A stretch of DNA of 37,966 nt from Saccoglossus kowalevskii (taxonomy: Eukaryota; Hemichordata; Enteropneusta; Harrimaniidae). Under the pieces are notes generated by a model. That model saw only the letters and a list, made by a program, of their open reading frames with translations, made no database searches and had not been told where the DNA came from. Below, one piece after another: positions 1 through 10,080 of this stretch. Within the stretch, counting starts at the first letter, position 1; the number at the start of each line of letters is the position of its first letter. The position numbers and the translations under genes were made by a program. The stretch spans positions 195,547 through 233,512 of the forward strand of contig NW_003135357.1 of the NCBI RefSeq assembly GCF_000003605.2. Direction: 5' to 3'.

Positions 1-712
1 TTTGTTGACTCTCTGGTTGGTATTTTTTTTTTCAATATCGAGCCTCTTATAATTTGTTACAGAGTCGAAGTAGTTCTTGAGCATTTGTGTCTACACTTAG
101 TCTATCTGAAGTGTCACTTTAAAAGCTGTAGTTTGAATGTCAAAGAAGTTAATTTCCAGGTTGCTGTTGACAAACTTATTGTTCATTTTTAATTATTTTT
201 TTTTCAATACAACACAGTAAGTTTTTCTTTATTATTGAGTTGATGTATATGCCTTTGGCAAAGCTAACATCTGCCTTACCATATTGCCTTTTCAAAATCA
301 AAGGTGATGATACCTGTGACAGTAATACAGTACGAAATGTGTACATCAGCATGTGCCTCCTACAAATAAAGACTTGTTGTTTTTTTGATACACTGTGGTT
401 AAATTCGTAATAATAGCTCCGTAGTCCTGTGGTTTTAGCAGCATTTTTTTTTTTTTCGCCCTCTCGCATTAGTTTTGGGGTCTTCAGAGGATGTCATCCA
501 TAAAATTAAATCAGTGTGGCCTATGTACAAAAAATGACATCGAATGCACAAACATATGCACACACAAACAGAATTGAAAAGTTCTTGTTTCAGACACAGT
601 GTTTCAGATTATCATCTGACAAAAACTTATTATGACGCAATAATAAAATAATTTAAATAACCATTTATATACAAATTTTGCACCAATTGACAGACCAACA
701 TGGAGAGACATG
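1..712. other. Intron or 3' part of the MLKL-like gene, no exon recognised
   Basis: This lies downstream of the exon 3 donor on the minus strand. I searched for the next kinase exon (alphaC glutamate, gatekeeper, HRD) and found none. The minus-strand open frame at 176-469 is AT-rich, shows no kinase motif, and looks like chance. Confidence 0.4.
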
Positions 713-720
713 GACACGTG

Positions 721-877
721 CAGGGTTTGCGCTAGTCCCACTTACAAAATTTTAAGAAATTGAAATTTGACCCTGGATAACTTAATTAGCGATTGGACCC
801 CAGCTTGCCTGAAAAACTGGTTCCCTCTTCAATAATTCGAGTCCGGGAAGCAAAATATGGGGTTAACGCAATCCCTG
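721..877. mobile_element. Non-autonomous hAT-type MITE with intact 8-bp target duplication
   Basis: The 157-bp element begins CAGGGTTTGCGCTAGTCCC and ends with its imperfect inverted complement (reads CAGGGATTGCGTTAACCCC inward), 15 of 19 matching. It is flanked on both sides by the same octamer GACACGTG (713-720 and 878-885). The 8-bp duplication and the CAGGG terminus are hallmarks of the hAT superfamily. It encodes nothing, so it needed a transposase in trans. It sits about 50 bases beyond the donor of MLKL-like exon 3. Confidence 0.85.
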
Positions 878-927
878 GACACGTGTGAAACAAGTATTTG
901 AATTTCTATGTAAATATCTTCACTTAC

Positions 928-3900
928 TTTTCTGTGAATCGTTTAACAGCAACAGTGTGCTTGTTATAAACAGCTTTGTAGACTTTACCGATTCGACCTT
1001 CTCCTATCAGTTCTTTAATTTTCAATTCTTCACTTTCTATGATCTTCAGCTCATCACTTGGTTGACCGATTTTTTTATCGTGCTCTGAAGCAATTGTGAA
1101 TAAATAATAATAAACATGTACTTTTGTTAATTACATCATGATTGAGATATAGATGGTTGTGACGTCTTTATTGCATGCGTCAGAATACATACTTTTGTAA
1201 TGGTGTTGTATGTCACCTGATCACTCAATATGTAATTGGTGTAACTGAAAATGGTGGAATAAACAAGAAGTTAAACTTGAAAGCTCTCTGGTTTCTGGGA
1301 TGTTTTGTGTGTTCCTGAGTCAACAAATCACAATGGTATACTGTAAAAGCATCCAGTGACTATTTACCTGCCAACAAATTGCAGCAACATTTTGCCTATT
1401 TTTGAATTTTCTACTTTTTCTTCATATTTTTTGGTAATTTTGGGCGAAATAGATTTTTAATGACTACAGATCTTGATAACAATTTGGCATTTCATTGGTC
1501 AACTCGTGCATGGGAGGATATCGTTTCACAGTAAGTAATACATGCCTATTTTAAGTTTGGAACAAAATGAAGGCCTTTGACATACACCTAAAAATCATGT
1601 GAGGCCTTAAATTAGAATCTTGCAATTTGTAAATACAAACCTTTTTTTCTATCACGACTATTGTATCTAAGCTTTTAAAGAGATTGAAATAATGATAACT
1701 AAAATTCCCCAAAAAGTTTACTCAGGGCAAGGTTTTGAGCCAAAAATAATATGCCCTTCATCCAAAAGATCACCTAAGATAGAAACCTGACCAATATCAG
1801 CTCTGCCTCTATGTTTATTTCTCGTCTGTGTTTCTATGCTACTTAGAGCTAAAACTAACCTGAAGCGGTTTCCATTCTATATTTAATTTTGAAGACAGAG
1901 TGTGTAATGCTTTGGCAAACAGTTGTAAAATTTCAAGGTTACAAATGAGAACAAATGCCACTTGATCATAAACCTTAACCTGAACCTTAAGTATAGAAAT
2001 TCCTCAACATTTTGTATGGCCTATGTTTATTGTTTTGGAAATAAACCTTGTTATTTCCAACTCAACAATGCATGAGAGTTTGCCGAGAAAATGCTGACAT
2101 GAACATTTTGGTGATATCAATGGAGATGCATAAAATGTTATCTGCACCGCATTTATCTTGACCATCAGTGGAGAATATGAATGTGTGTGAGTGAATGTTC
2201 AATACGTTTTAAAATACTGGGTTTCAAAATTCATTTCATTATTTACACAGTCAAGTAATGTGGACAGACTGAGACATTCAGTCTGGTGGTCCACAGGCAA
2301 TTGATTTGCAATTATAACTTTAATTAGAGCCTAATTAACAAAATAACAAAAAAGGTAACAAATACCAAGACTTACCACTTGTTTCTTTACTCATCCGAAG
2401 ATCATCCAGTTTCTCTGTAATTTCTTCAAGAGAGACATCTACCTCATCAAATCTGGAATCCATGTCAACACTCATCTTCTGTTGACCTGTATTAATAACA
2501 ATAACAAATACATAATACACATTATTACACATCTGTAACCGAACGGCATAAGTTACAACGTGTCGTAATTTTGCGGCATTTTACAGGGTATTTTCTTCCT
2601 ACCATATATTAGGATATGCAAATTCAAAATATGGAATGATTACGTGTGTAAGCGTCCTAAAAACACAAACAAACATGGCTGCCATTGGGGTTTGACCGGA
2701 CTCCACACAAAGAAGTTCGCTGATTCTGTTCTAAACTTTTTGAATTTTGATATTCCCATGATGTATCCTTGGAAGGAAAAGATGTATAATAATAAGGTTA
2801 TTACGATAATACCTCAAAGTATGCACTCAGACAGTACACTGCGTGTCGGTCGATACTCCAGCTGTACTGTCTTCGTGCATACTTTGAAGTATTCTCGTAA
2901 TAACCTTATAATATTATATATTTTACACCAAACACACTAGAATTCATCTGTTTGTTACAAATTGTTACAGAAATAGAATCCCGTCAACCCAACGTTCATA
3001 ACACTTTTCACTGCTACTTCAGGCTGTTAAGTGTTATGTCATCTCTCATTAAATTACTATTACAAGCAAGGAAAAATATGTATAATGTAAAAATGTTATT
3101 ACGAGAATACCACAAAGTAAGCACTCAGGCAGTACAGGAATGCATTGACTTCTGCTACGCGTTGGTTCGAACAAAACTTTTCTGGACCTTGAATGTCACT
3201 GATGTCTTTCCTGAAATTATTTTTTTTTAAATGTGCGAGTCCCGACATGTATGTATAGTGCATTGCCTTAGAAACCATATTGCAGTTTGGAACTACTGTA
3301 AAATACTTTAATTTCGCTTGGAATTTATTTTTGCTTTTTTCACTGAAGTAGTGATTCAGTGAAAATAAAATAAGATGCAAATTAGCAGTACTTGCACATC
3401 AAATTTTATCAAAATTCGCAAAAGAGTTTTTTGAGATTTTGCATAGTCACACAGACACACCAAACCCTTGTGTGCTAAAAAAGCAACAAAAATACCAAAT
3501 AGTACCATTTGCACAAAATGAAAAGGAATGTAATTAGATTTATAGGATGCAATTATTATGACTATTTTCGGGGTCTCTTTTTAATTTGTTTTGCCAAGCC
3601 AACACATGACAAAAACGATTAGGTGTCCACTGGAGTTTTTTTTACTTCCTGTTTGCAGCTGTACGCTAGAACAATTTGCATTATCTGTAATTCTTATGGA
3701 AAATATTACCTAATATATAATAATTATCATTTATTATAATTTCATTTGAAAAAAGTTTGGAACATCAAACCCAGCAGCATTTTGTGAACAATAATTGCAA
3801 AATTGATTAAAGTAAGTCAAATACTTATATGTCAAATAAATAAATAAGTAAATAAATATAAATTTTACAATTCAAAATGAATGGAGAGGTTTATATTTGC

Positions 3901-4741
3901 CAATTGAATAACATTGGACACTGCGCTCGTTAATTGGCTGGTTGGATTCAAATACCATTGAAATTTATAAATAGTTATAAAGATGAAGGAAATACCTTTG
4001 TTGCGCTGAGAGTATGAATAGTACTGATCTTATTTAATTATTTGGATTTTCGGTCATCGCGGAAAGTAACCATCAGGGTTGTTCAAGTTTCGGGAAATAA
4101 TCAACCCACAGGTCGTGGTACTGCGTTCAAACACTGACCTTCACCTAACCATATGTGGAGTTATTACCTCGAAACGTTTGACCTCAATCATGACGTCACA
4201 CGCACATGCGTTACATATCCATCCATCCGCCTTCCTCTGTTCATAATCGGATATACAATAAATTACTCCCTAAATTACCTTCTTTCAAGTCCTCTAATAA
4301 TTTATTAAAATCTATTTCTTCATCCATTCGGTCTTCGTTGAGCTTTCGCTGTTGTTCAAACATCTTATCAATTCTGGCCTTCGTAGCTGCCTCCAATCCC
4401 AACGATAGCGCCGATACAAGGCCGTCCAGTCTCACATTGAAGTTATCAAAATCGCTCTTATAGTCTTCTCGTTTCCAGATTTTCTTGATAATTCCTGCAT
4501 CCCTAAATTTGACAAGGAAAATCTTACCCTCTCTCAAGCATTTTTCAAGCTGGGTTAGAGCCCGTTCATAAATCGCGTTATCAGCGTTATTCAACCTCCT
4601 CACACCCCTGAGGGGCTCGACTAGGCATCGTACACGAGTCGCGAATCGTTGACAGCGCTCCTTGTTTGCCTTCACTTCTTGAACAATATCATAGATTTCG
4701 CTAGCAACTTGAAAAATTGCTTGCACAGTAGCTTCAGCCAT
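928..4741 (-). CDS. MLKL-like protein: HeLo-type four-helix bundle plus protein kinase domain (5' three exons, gene runs off the left edge)
   Basis: Three coding exons join in phase: 4279-4741 (463 nt, donor GAAG|GTAATT), 2376-2486 (111 nt, acceptor AATACAG, donor GTG|GTAAGT) and 928-1084 (157 nt, acceptor TTGCTTCAG, donor AAAA|GTAAGT). Each junction is phase 1, and the last exon ends in phase 2. The start is the ATG at 4741 (protein begins MAEATVQ), with A at -3 and G at +4; the frame opens further upstream only through a GTG. Residues 1-125 are amphipathic helices with the family-like pattern NKERCQRFATRV and LVEPL, as in the MLKL four-helix bundle. About 125-190 is charged and coiled-coil-like, matching the brace. 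Residues 210-243 are a kinase N-lobe with glycine loop GEGRIGKVY (about 219-227) and VAVK with the beta-3 lysine at about 239. In vertebrates MLKL is the membrane-disrupting executioner of necroptosis, activated by RIPK3. HRD and DFG motifs are outside the window, so kinase versus pseudokinase cannot be decided. The role is inferred by family. Confidence 0.82.
1085..2375 (-). other. Intron 2 of the MLKL-like gene
   Basis: The segment is bounded by donor GTAAGT (at 2375) and acceptor TTGCTTCAG (at 1085). It is AT-rich, with no open frame or repeat that I can recognise. Confidence 0.6.
2784..2918. repeat. Foldback (hairpin) element with about 55-bp arms
   Basis: The left arm 2784-2838 and right arm 2863-2918 are near-complementary around a 24-base spacer. 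Both arms include AAGGTTATTACG followed by AATAC, CAAAGTATGCAC and GACAGTACA in the same reading. It resembles a MITE with very long inverted repeats. A transcript from either strand would fold into a long hairpin. Confidence 0.75.
3066..3138 (+). repeat. Partial second copy of the foldback element's left arm
   Basis: GGAAAAATATGTATAATG, TTATTACGAGAATACC and GCACTCAGGCAGTACA follow in the same order as the left arm at 2784, including the GGAAAA flank. There is no matching right arm, so it is a half element or a remnant of a tandem duplication of about 290 bases. Confidence 0.6.
4191..4198. promoter_or_regulatory. CRE-type palindrome TGACGTCA
   Basis: A perfect ATF/CREB consensus lies in intron 1 of the MLKL-like gene, about 80 bases past its first donor. 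Other perfect copies are at 17586-17593, 26594-26601 and 30741-30748. Binding is not shown by sequence alone. Confidence 0.3.
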
Positions 4742-4831
4742 ACTTGGAGAATGTTCACTGTTCAAGAAACAGAACACCAGGCAGCTTTCGCTTACTCCTG
4801 ACTCGAGCTTCGCTAGCCAGCTGAATGAGAG

Positions 4832-4839
4832 TATATATA
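4832..4839 (-). promoter_or_regulatory. TATA box of the MLKL-like gene
   Basis: On the minus strand TATATATA sits about 91 bases before the ATG at 4741, predicting a start site near 4800 and a short unspliced leader of about 60 bases. The position matches the other TATA boxes in this window. Confidence 0.5.
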
Positions 4840-4841
4840 AT

Positions 4842-5629
4842 GGACCACAGTCCCTTTATCCCGGACTGTGAATGGACGAATTGGACGATTCCAAGGTCGA
4901 AGTCAACTCTGGGATTAACACTCATATAATGTTTTTTTTTTATAGGGGATTTTTTTGAAAAAAATGGGCACCGGTTGGGTTTTATTCGTCACAATTGATC
5001 ATAAAGTTTCGAAGAGGTTCTCGTGTTGATCAACTTGAACCGCACACAAGGCCACCAAGCCCTTTTCCCCTTAAAGCATACGTACCAACCCTGTTTAGCT
5101 GTAATAAATGGTACGTTCTGTTGTGACTTTTAAACCCGCCGAAAGGAAACTCTTTTCTCAGAATTCCAAGGAGTGGTTACGTGTAATATGTAAAACTACT
5201 ACCTCATTTCGACGAATTGAATATGAAATACAATGTGTGTTTTATGCAAATATGAAAACTAGTTATTCTATTCAATTCAACTCTACAACATGTAATTGTT
5301 GTAGACTAATCTGTGGTAAATAACAGCCAAGCGAGTGCCTAATATCGTGTGATTCGTGGTTTAATATGCTAACACGTTCGTATTTTAATAATTTTTCCGA
5401 TATTTAAATATTTTTAGATTTGCTGGCCTATTGGCACCCGGTTGAGTATATCGTAAACGGCGGTGTAGCGACGTAGACACGGCATGTAAAATACGTTGTT
5501 TTTTTACGTGAAATTCGAACACGCCCTTTAACGATAACCAAGTTCGTGTCACACAATAATCTCAATTATTTGTGTGTTCAGTTCAATTTTGTAATATTTA
5601 GCAGCAGATAACCATGATTTGGCAGTGTA
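4842..5629. other. Intergenic stretch upstream of the MLKL-like gene
   Basis: I see no gene or clear repeat. The short open frame at 5108-5323 has no recognisable domain and weak start context. Confidence 0.4.
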
Positions 5630-5633
5630 TTAA

Positions 5634-6094
5634 TACGGAAGAGTCGTCACCTGCGCATGCGTCAGATGGTCATAGTGTGTCATTGCTCACCTTTACCGAC
5701 AACAAAGAAATCACTGACTATGCAAAATACATTTTTAACTGCTTTAACCGCAGAGATATTACACTGAAAAAACCACCAGCTGCCCCAAAATAATCGCTCA
5801 ATTTTACATTTCTTGTATTTTTTCTTTTACCTTTGTTCTGTTTTACTTATTGATGTAATTTTCTAATTGTTTACTCTATTTTGTTACTTTTTTAGCTAGC
5901 TGTTGTTTATTTAAACAACATTCTTTATTGTATTATTTTCAAGATCCCAATAAGGATACGAAATCAATAAAGTTATTACTTATTACTTACTTACAAACAA
6001 GCGTCTACCCATGAGCCTTTGCGTTTTTAGCGTGTATTGTTATCGTCACTTGGGACTCAATTCCCGCGCGTGCGCAGATGAGGACCCTCCTGTT
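5634..6094. mobile_element. TTAA-flanked MITE, interrupted by a LINE tail
   Basis: The ends are flanked by TTAA (5630-5633 and 6095-6098). The left end contains GAGTCGTCACCTGCGCATGCG and the right end contains a degraded CGCGTGCGCAGATGAG. Without the insert at 5691-5993 it is about 158 bp and collinear with the intact copy at 14879-15038. TTAA target duplication suggests a piggyBac-like mobiliser, but the terminal bases do not match a classical piggyBac end. Confidence 0.7.
5691..5993 (+). mobile_element. 5'-truncated LINE 3' end inserted in the MITE
   Basis: The insert opens in a frame reading FTDNKEITDYAKYIFNC and ending in PPAAPK at a TAA (5791-5793), like the C-terminus of a LINE reverse-transcriptase ORF. 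About 200 bases of T-rich 3' UTR follow, with AATAAA and a tail of TTACT repeats. The intact MITE copy at 14.9 kb shows the empty site (TTCACAAACAAG), which defines both edges. No long target duplication is visible. Confidence 0.7.
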
Positions 6095-6098
6095 TTAA

Positions 6099-6312
6099 GT
6101 TTATGGTATTCCATAAATACCATTCAATTTTGATGTTTTTTTGTCGTACTTACATTTACGACTCTTTCCAAACATGTAAATAAATTACAGCTACTTTCAC
6201 CGTCCCAAATTTGAAATAATTACCAAAATGTGACTTTTTAAAATAAAAATGTGCGTTAGTTCTTAATAAATGGAGTCAATTTGTGTAGTTTTCTTGATTT
6301 ATTCTGCAGATA
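6099..6312. other. AT-rich intergenic segment
   Basis: Nothing recognisable was found between the MITE and the next repeat. Confidence 0.3.
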
Positions 6313-6549
6313 TAGGTAAAATATACGTGAAGCTTTGGCGAAATTTGAAAGAGCAACTAATATTCTTCAACCTGGTATTTTTTAGAGATTTTATTTTTCG
6401 TTCTGTTCGTTTGTGTTTTCCAGTTTAAAAAATATGAGCTCGCTGGAGCCTTCATCCCTTGTCTATTTCTTACACTAGATACCAGCCGATACCCCCCCCC
6501 CGCTCATAGGGAGTGCGTAAAGTTGATTATAGTTCCTGGGCTCCCTGTG
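6313..6549. repeat. Dispersed repeat with poly-C core (inverted copy at 37731-37966)
   Basis: Landmarks are GCGAAATTTGAAAGAGCAAC, AACCTGGTATTTTTTAGAG, TATGAGCTCGCTGGAGCC, CTTGTCTATTTCTTAC, TACCAGCCGATAC followed by a C run, and TTCCTGGGCTCCCTGTG. All recur in reverse complement at the right end of the window. No coding frame or clear terminal repeats are seen, so the class is unknown. Confidence 0.7.
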
Positions 6550-7329
6550 AAAAAACAGCAAATAAACATGATATGTGTTTGTTTTAGTTTACATGTGAGT
6601 CACTCTTAAAATAAATAAACGGCGAAAGTTCCCAGAAAAGTATTTCAATTGGTTAATTTCACTCGATTCATGCAAAAAAATCGTTTTCGTTCGAGCAGTT
6701 TTTGAGAAAATTTCAAGAGTACAACGCAGACTCGTCGATAATTTTTATTCGCGCCCTCTATCGGCGGATACCGTGTCATTAAGTTAAGCCTAGTTGGCAG
6801 ATTTTCTTCAGTTATTTAACGATTTTATCGTAGTTTACTTCAATTTTTCTCAGTTACTCAAATGTTTACGACTAGGATGCTGACGCGAGGTTTTCTTGGA
6901 CGTTGATAACCTGTATATCTGGCGCGCAGGGGACTTGTACATACCCAAATATTTGTTTTGAATATCTATTACCAAGTAAATTTATAGTTCGGTATTAATC
7001 TCCAGTATACTGTGATTTACGTAGAAGGAATTATGAAATATATGCACCAGTGATCCAGTGTCATGGCGGATAATATAGATTGACATTAAATACTCCTACC
7101 AAACAGTAAATCCAAATGTGAAGTTTTCAAACTCGATTGGTCGTCATAAACCACAGATTAAAAATAAGTTGGTTCATGGTGAAACTTGTCGCGAAACGCT
7201 TATTATGAAATTTTCTGTTGCATTTTTCATGAGCGTATGAAAGTATAATGATATTCGAGGTCATTGACACTTTGAATCATTTCCGCCCGAATCATTTGTG
7301 CCAGCTAATCACACATGTCGTACTTTCTT
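6550..7329. other. Intergenic segment with one CTCF-like motif
   Basis: GCGCCCTCTA at 6751-6760 resembles the core of the animal CTCF motif. I see nothing else of note. Confidence 0.3.
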
Positions 7330-7646
7330 TATAAATGTTATTTCGCAGCCACTGAGAGCGAGGTTGGCGATCGCCTAAGGAAGTACTATGGGAGATTGCA
7401 TGATGGCAATGAAAGGTCTTTTGATTAGTAAAATAATTTTAGAAAAGTGAAAACTAGAGTTACTGTGAAATAAAGGTTGGTTTTAAATATTAAATATCGT
7501 GGAATCGGGATGTAATAATGAAGGGAAATTGAACTGGTGTCATGAAACGGCAGTAAATGTAGCCACAATGCAAGGTCAGATTTCGGGGATCAAAATACGT
7601 CACAATATATCCATCAAGGCGGTTGCAAATTAAAGTGTCAATAACT

Positions 7647-7919
7647 ATGGATGCGGTGAGAGACTTGATTTGCAGTTTGCGTGAAAGGCCGGAGAGAAAA
7701 ATTCATGCAAATTCTGTGCTCAGTAACCGTATTTGCTGCTTTTTTGTGCAATAGAAAATAATACAAGAAATGCTGCCAAAAGACGTGTCCTTGTAGACAT
7801 GATTTCCCAGGACATTTTGATTATTGGAAGATGGAAACTGCTGCTTTATGGAAGAGCAAAGTTCACTGTCATTGGCCACAGTAATGACGTTTTTAGAGGG
7901 GTGGCTCGCTAGTAGTATT
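7647..7919 (+). pseudogene. Broken reading frames conserved in both inverted-repeat arms
   Basis: From an ATG at 7647 the frame reads MDAVRDLICSLRERPERK; the other arm gives MDEVKDFVCSLREWPGRK from the minus strand near 16082. Further on, CAIENNTRNAAKRRVLV here pairs with CAMEINTRNAANKHVLL there, and KMETAALWKSKV with KMETAVLWKSKV. The shared frames are broken by stops and indels in both arms. The family is not recognised. Confidence 0.45.
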
Positions 7920-8252
7920 CGCCCTGACTCCGGACTTTTCATTGGGTTTATACAAGACTTACATGTTACTGCCAGGGAAGTTTAATGTCTTGTTTGTATT
8001 TGCACAATGTGAATGAGGGGTTTATTATCAAAATATATAAGGGTGCTTGAAACTATACAAAATTCGACCTATGCACATCCGTTTCATGTGTTAAAAGAAC
8101 ATAGCGATGTTCTCAAGAAATTGTTAAATCTTGGTATCATTCCCAACTGTCACCAAACTGTACGTTTTGACGAGTCGTATGCAACTGTAAGAATATATTT
8201 CAGATATACTCGAAGTGAATATCAGCACTGTGCCTTTTATAAATGCCATGGT

Positions 8253-8704
8253 TTTGTTACAAGGAAGTTCTCAGAAGTATTGGGGCAGCATATTTGCAAA
8301 ATCGCTAGGGACTTGGTTAACTGCTTGAGTTTTGACTAAACAGTTGGCTTTCGAATCTCGATGGCGCCGACTCTGGGCGAGTCTATATTGCTTTGGGTGA
8401 CATGGAATGTTTTTACTTGGCCTGGTACGTGTCTGGAGTCATCTGGACGATTTGCTTTGTCATGCGAGGCGTGATAATGTAAAAGTAGTACGAATAATTT
8501 ATATGGGGGAAGCCATCTTGAACACTGATTGAAACCAAATATAGAGACAAGTTGAGAAACAGTTTCCTACAAATCAGGGATAAAATTAAATGTTCACATC
8601 CAAACGATTCGTTGTGGTAACATCGAGTCAAAACCCAAACAGTTAACCAATTCGCTAGCGAGTTTGCAAATTGGCTGCCCCAATACTTCTGGGACTTGTA
8701 ATAA
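8253..8704. repeat. Nested palindrome inside the left arm (about 80-bp arms)
   Basis: 8253-8337 and 8626-8704 are reverse complements at roughly 85 percent, sharing CAGAAGTATTGGGGCAGC, TTTGCAAA, TCGCTAG and TTGGTTAACTG. The spacer is about 288 bases. The open frame 8013-8339 runs through the left half and has no recognised domain. The right arm of the large repeat retains only the distal edge, so the palindrome arose in the left arm or was deleted from the right one. Confidence 0.7.
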
Positions 8705-8800
8705 TTTTCTGAAAACTGTACAGCAAATCACATATTTTCATTATTAATTGTTCATAGTTTTTTCTAAATTTCAGTTTTTATTGTTCATAATTATTTACAG

Positions 8801-9133
8801 CAATAAAACATGTTTCCGTTCTGAAACCATTTCCAGTTATTATGATTGTGTGCATGACAGCTTTGCCCCACACACAATAAGACAGGATGATATGTACGGA
8901 TTTGTCACTGATATGTGTGATTACGTTTCATGGATTAATAGGACACTCCTTTGTTTCAATTCCAACTATATTTCTTGAAACATCACTTGCTGTTTATCAT
9001 CCATATTTCGATATCCCACAATGTGTCGATTGCGTGTCTGGTAATTCTAACTAACTACTATTTCGCAAAATCTTACCAGCCTTGCTTCTACCAGTCATTT
9101 AAGTCAACTCCAATATTGTCCTTTACAGGGAAG
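8801..9133 (+). pseudogene. Degenerate cysteine-rich exon (left copy)
   Basis: An acceptor-like TTATTTACAG precedes a frame with NKTCF, YYDCVHDSF and MCDYVSWINRTLLCF, which hits a stop just after NSNYIS because of a one-base insertion relative to the other arm. Further indels (4 and 1 bases) break the part that pairs with CVDCVSGNSNYYFAEF in the right arm. A donor-like GAAG|GTTAATT ends it. Eight or more cysteines over about 105 residues suggest a secreted or extracellular module, family unknown. Confidence 0.45.
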
Positions 9134-9530
9134 GTTAATTCAGATATATTGTAAATTACACAGAGGTAACACTACAGTACATTTCCCTTTACATTCCCTT
9201 GCATTGCACAACAATATTTGTGCTGAGGCAGTGATGGTTCACATCCATCACCGGTTCTCTTGTATAGCATTATTTATATTATCCCGTGAGTTATTTCCCC
9301 ATGTAATTCCAATGCTATGCGGCCAGTTGAGTTTCAGTCAGTGCGGATTGTTGGCATTGAGCACTAGGAGGAATTACTGTTGTGTACAGTCAGAGACTTG
9401 CGCAGCTATCGCTATGAAGCACGTTACGTACGTGCATTGTTTGTATCAAGATTGTTTGAGTTAATGTCCTGCATTGCACCATGGGAAAATACGAATCGAA
9501 TAATAACAGCTTCTTCGAACTAAATAATAC

Positions 9531-10080
9531 ATACTAATATTTTGGTACCATTCCTATATCGCATATTAATAGCTCCCTCGAGCAAAATAATATGTTCTAC
9601 TATTTTGGTACCATTCCTATATCGAATATTAATAGCTCCCTCGAACAAAATAATATATTCTACTATTTTCAATTGGTACCATTCCTATATCGAGTATTAA
9701 TAGTTCCCTCGAGCAAAATAATATATTCTACTATTTCGGTACCATTCCTATATCGAATATTAATAGCTCCTTCAAGCAAAATAATATATTCTACTATTTT
9801 GGTACCATTCCTATATCGAATATTAATAGCTCTCTCGAACAAAATAATATATTCTACTATTTGGGTATCATTCCTATATCGAATATTATAAGCTTTCTCG
9901 AACAAAATTATACATGACCTTTTTTGTTACTTTTCTGGTACCAATTCTAGTATATTGAATATTAACAACTCCCGATAACTGAATTATACATGCTACTATT
10001 TTGATATCATTCTTATGCCAAATACTAACAGCTGCTTCGAACCTAGTATTACATACTACTATTTTGGTCGCATTTATACA
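9531..10080. repeat. 63-bp minisatellite, about 8 copies
   Basis: Copies of a unit containing GGTACCATTCCTATATCGAA, TATTAATAGCTCC and AAAATAATATATTCTAC start near 9543, 9607, 9675, 9738, 9801 and 9864, then degrade to about 10080. Because 63 is a multiple of three, repetitive open frames appear on both strands (9592-9891 plus, 9669-9905 minus). These are artefacts of the period, not genes. Confidence 0.9.

Larger units (their letters stand above)
2487..4278 (-). other. Intron 1 of the MLKL-like gene
   Basis: The intron is bounded by donor GTAATT (at 4278) and acceptor ending AATACAG (at 2487). It contains the foldback element at 2784-2918 and its partial copy at 3066-3138. The remainder is AT-rich and featureless to me. 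Confidence 0.6.
7330..9270 (+). repeat. Left arm of a large decayed inverted repeat
   Basis: Blocks 7330-7937, 8146-8184 and 8687-9270 match, in reverse complement and in order, the arm at 15120-16413. Anchors include GAGAGCGAGG, GATGGAAACTGCTG, AATGACGTTTTTAGAGGGGT, ACTGTACGTTTTGACGA, TACAGTACATTTCCCTT and CACAATGTGTCGATTGCG. The blocks at 7938-8145 and 8185-8686 are absent from the other arm. Both arms hold matching broken reading frames, described separately, so this looks like an old inverted duplication of a gene or of an unidentified transposon. Confidence 0.8.

Noticed and set aside
176-469. Possible next kinase exon of the MLKL-like gene
   Set aside because: It has no alphaC, HRD or DFG-like sequence and is AT-rich with a poly-lysine start from a homopolymer run.
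4742-4777. Longer N-terminus for the MLKL-like protein
   Set aside because: The extension begins with GTG, which is not a normal animal start; the ATG at 4741 has good context.
9592-9905. Repetitive open frames on both strands
   Set aside because: They are a product of the 63-bp tandem repeat, whose length is a multiple of three.
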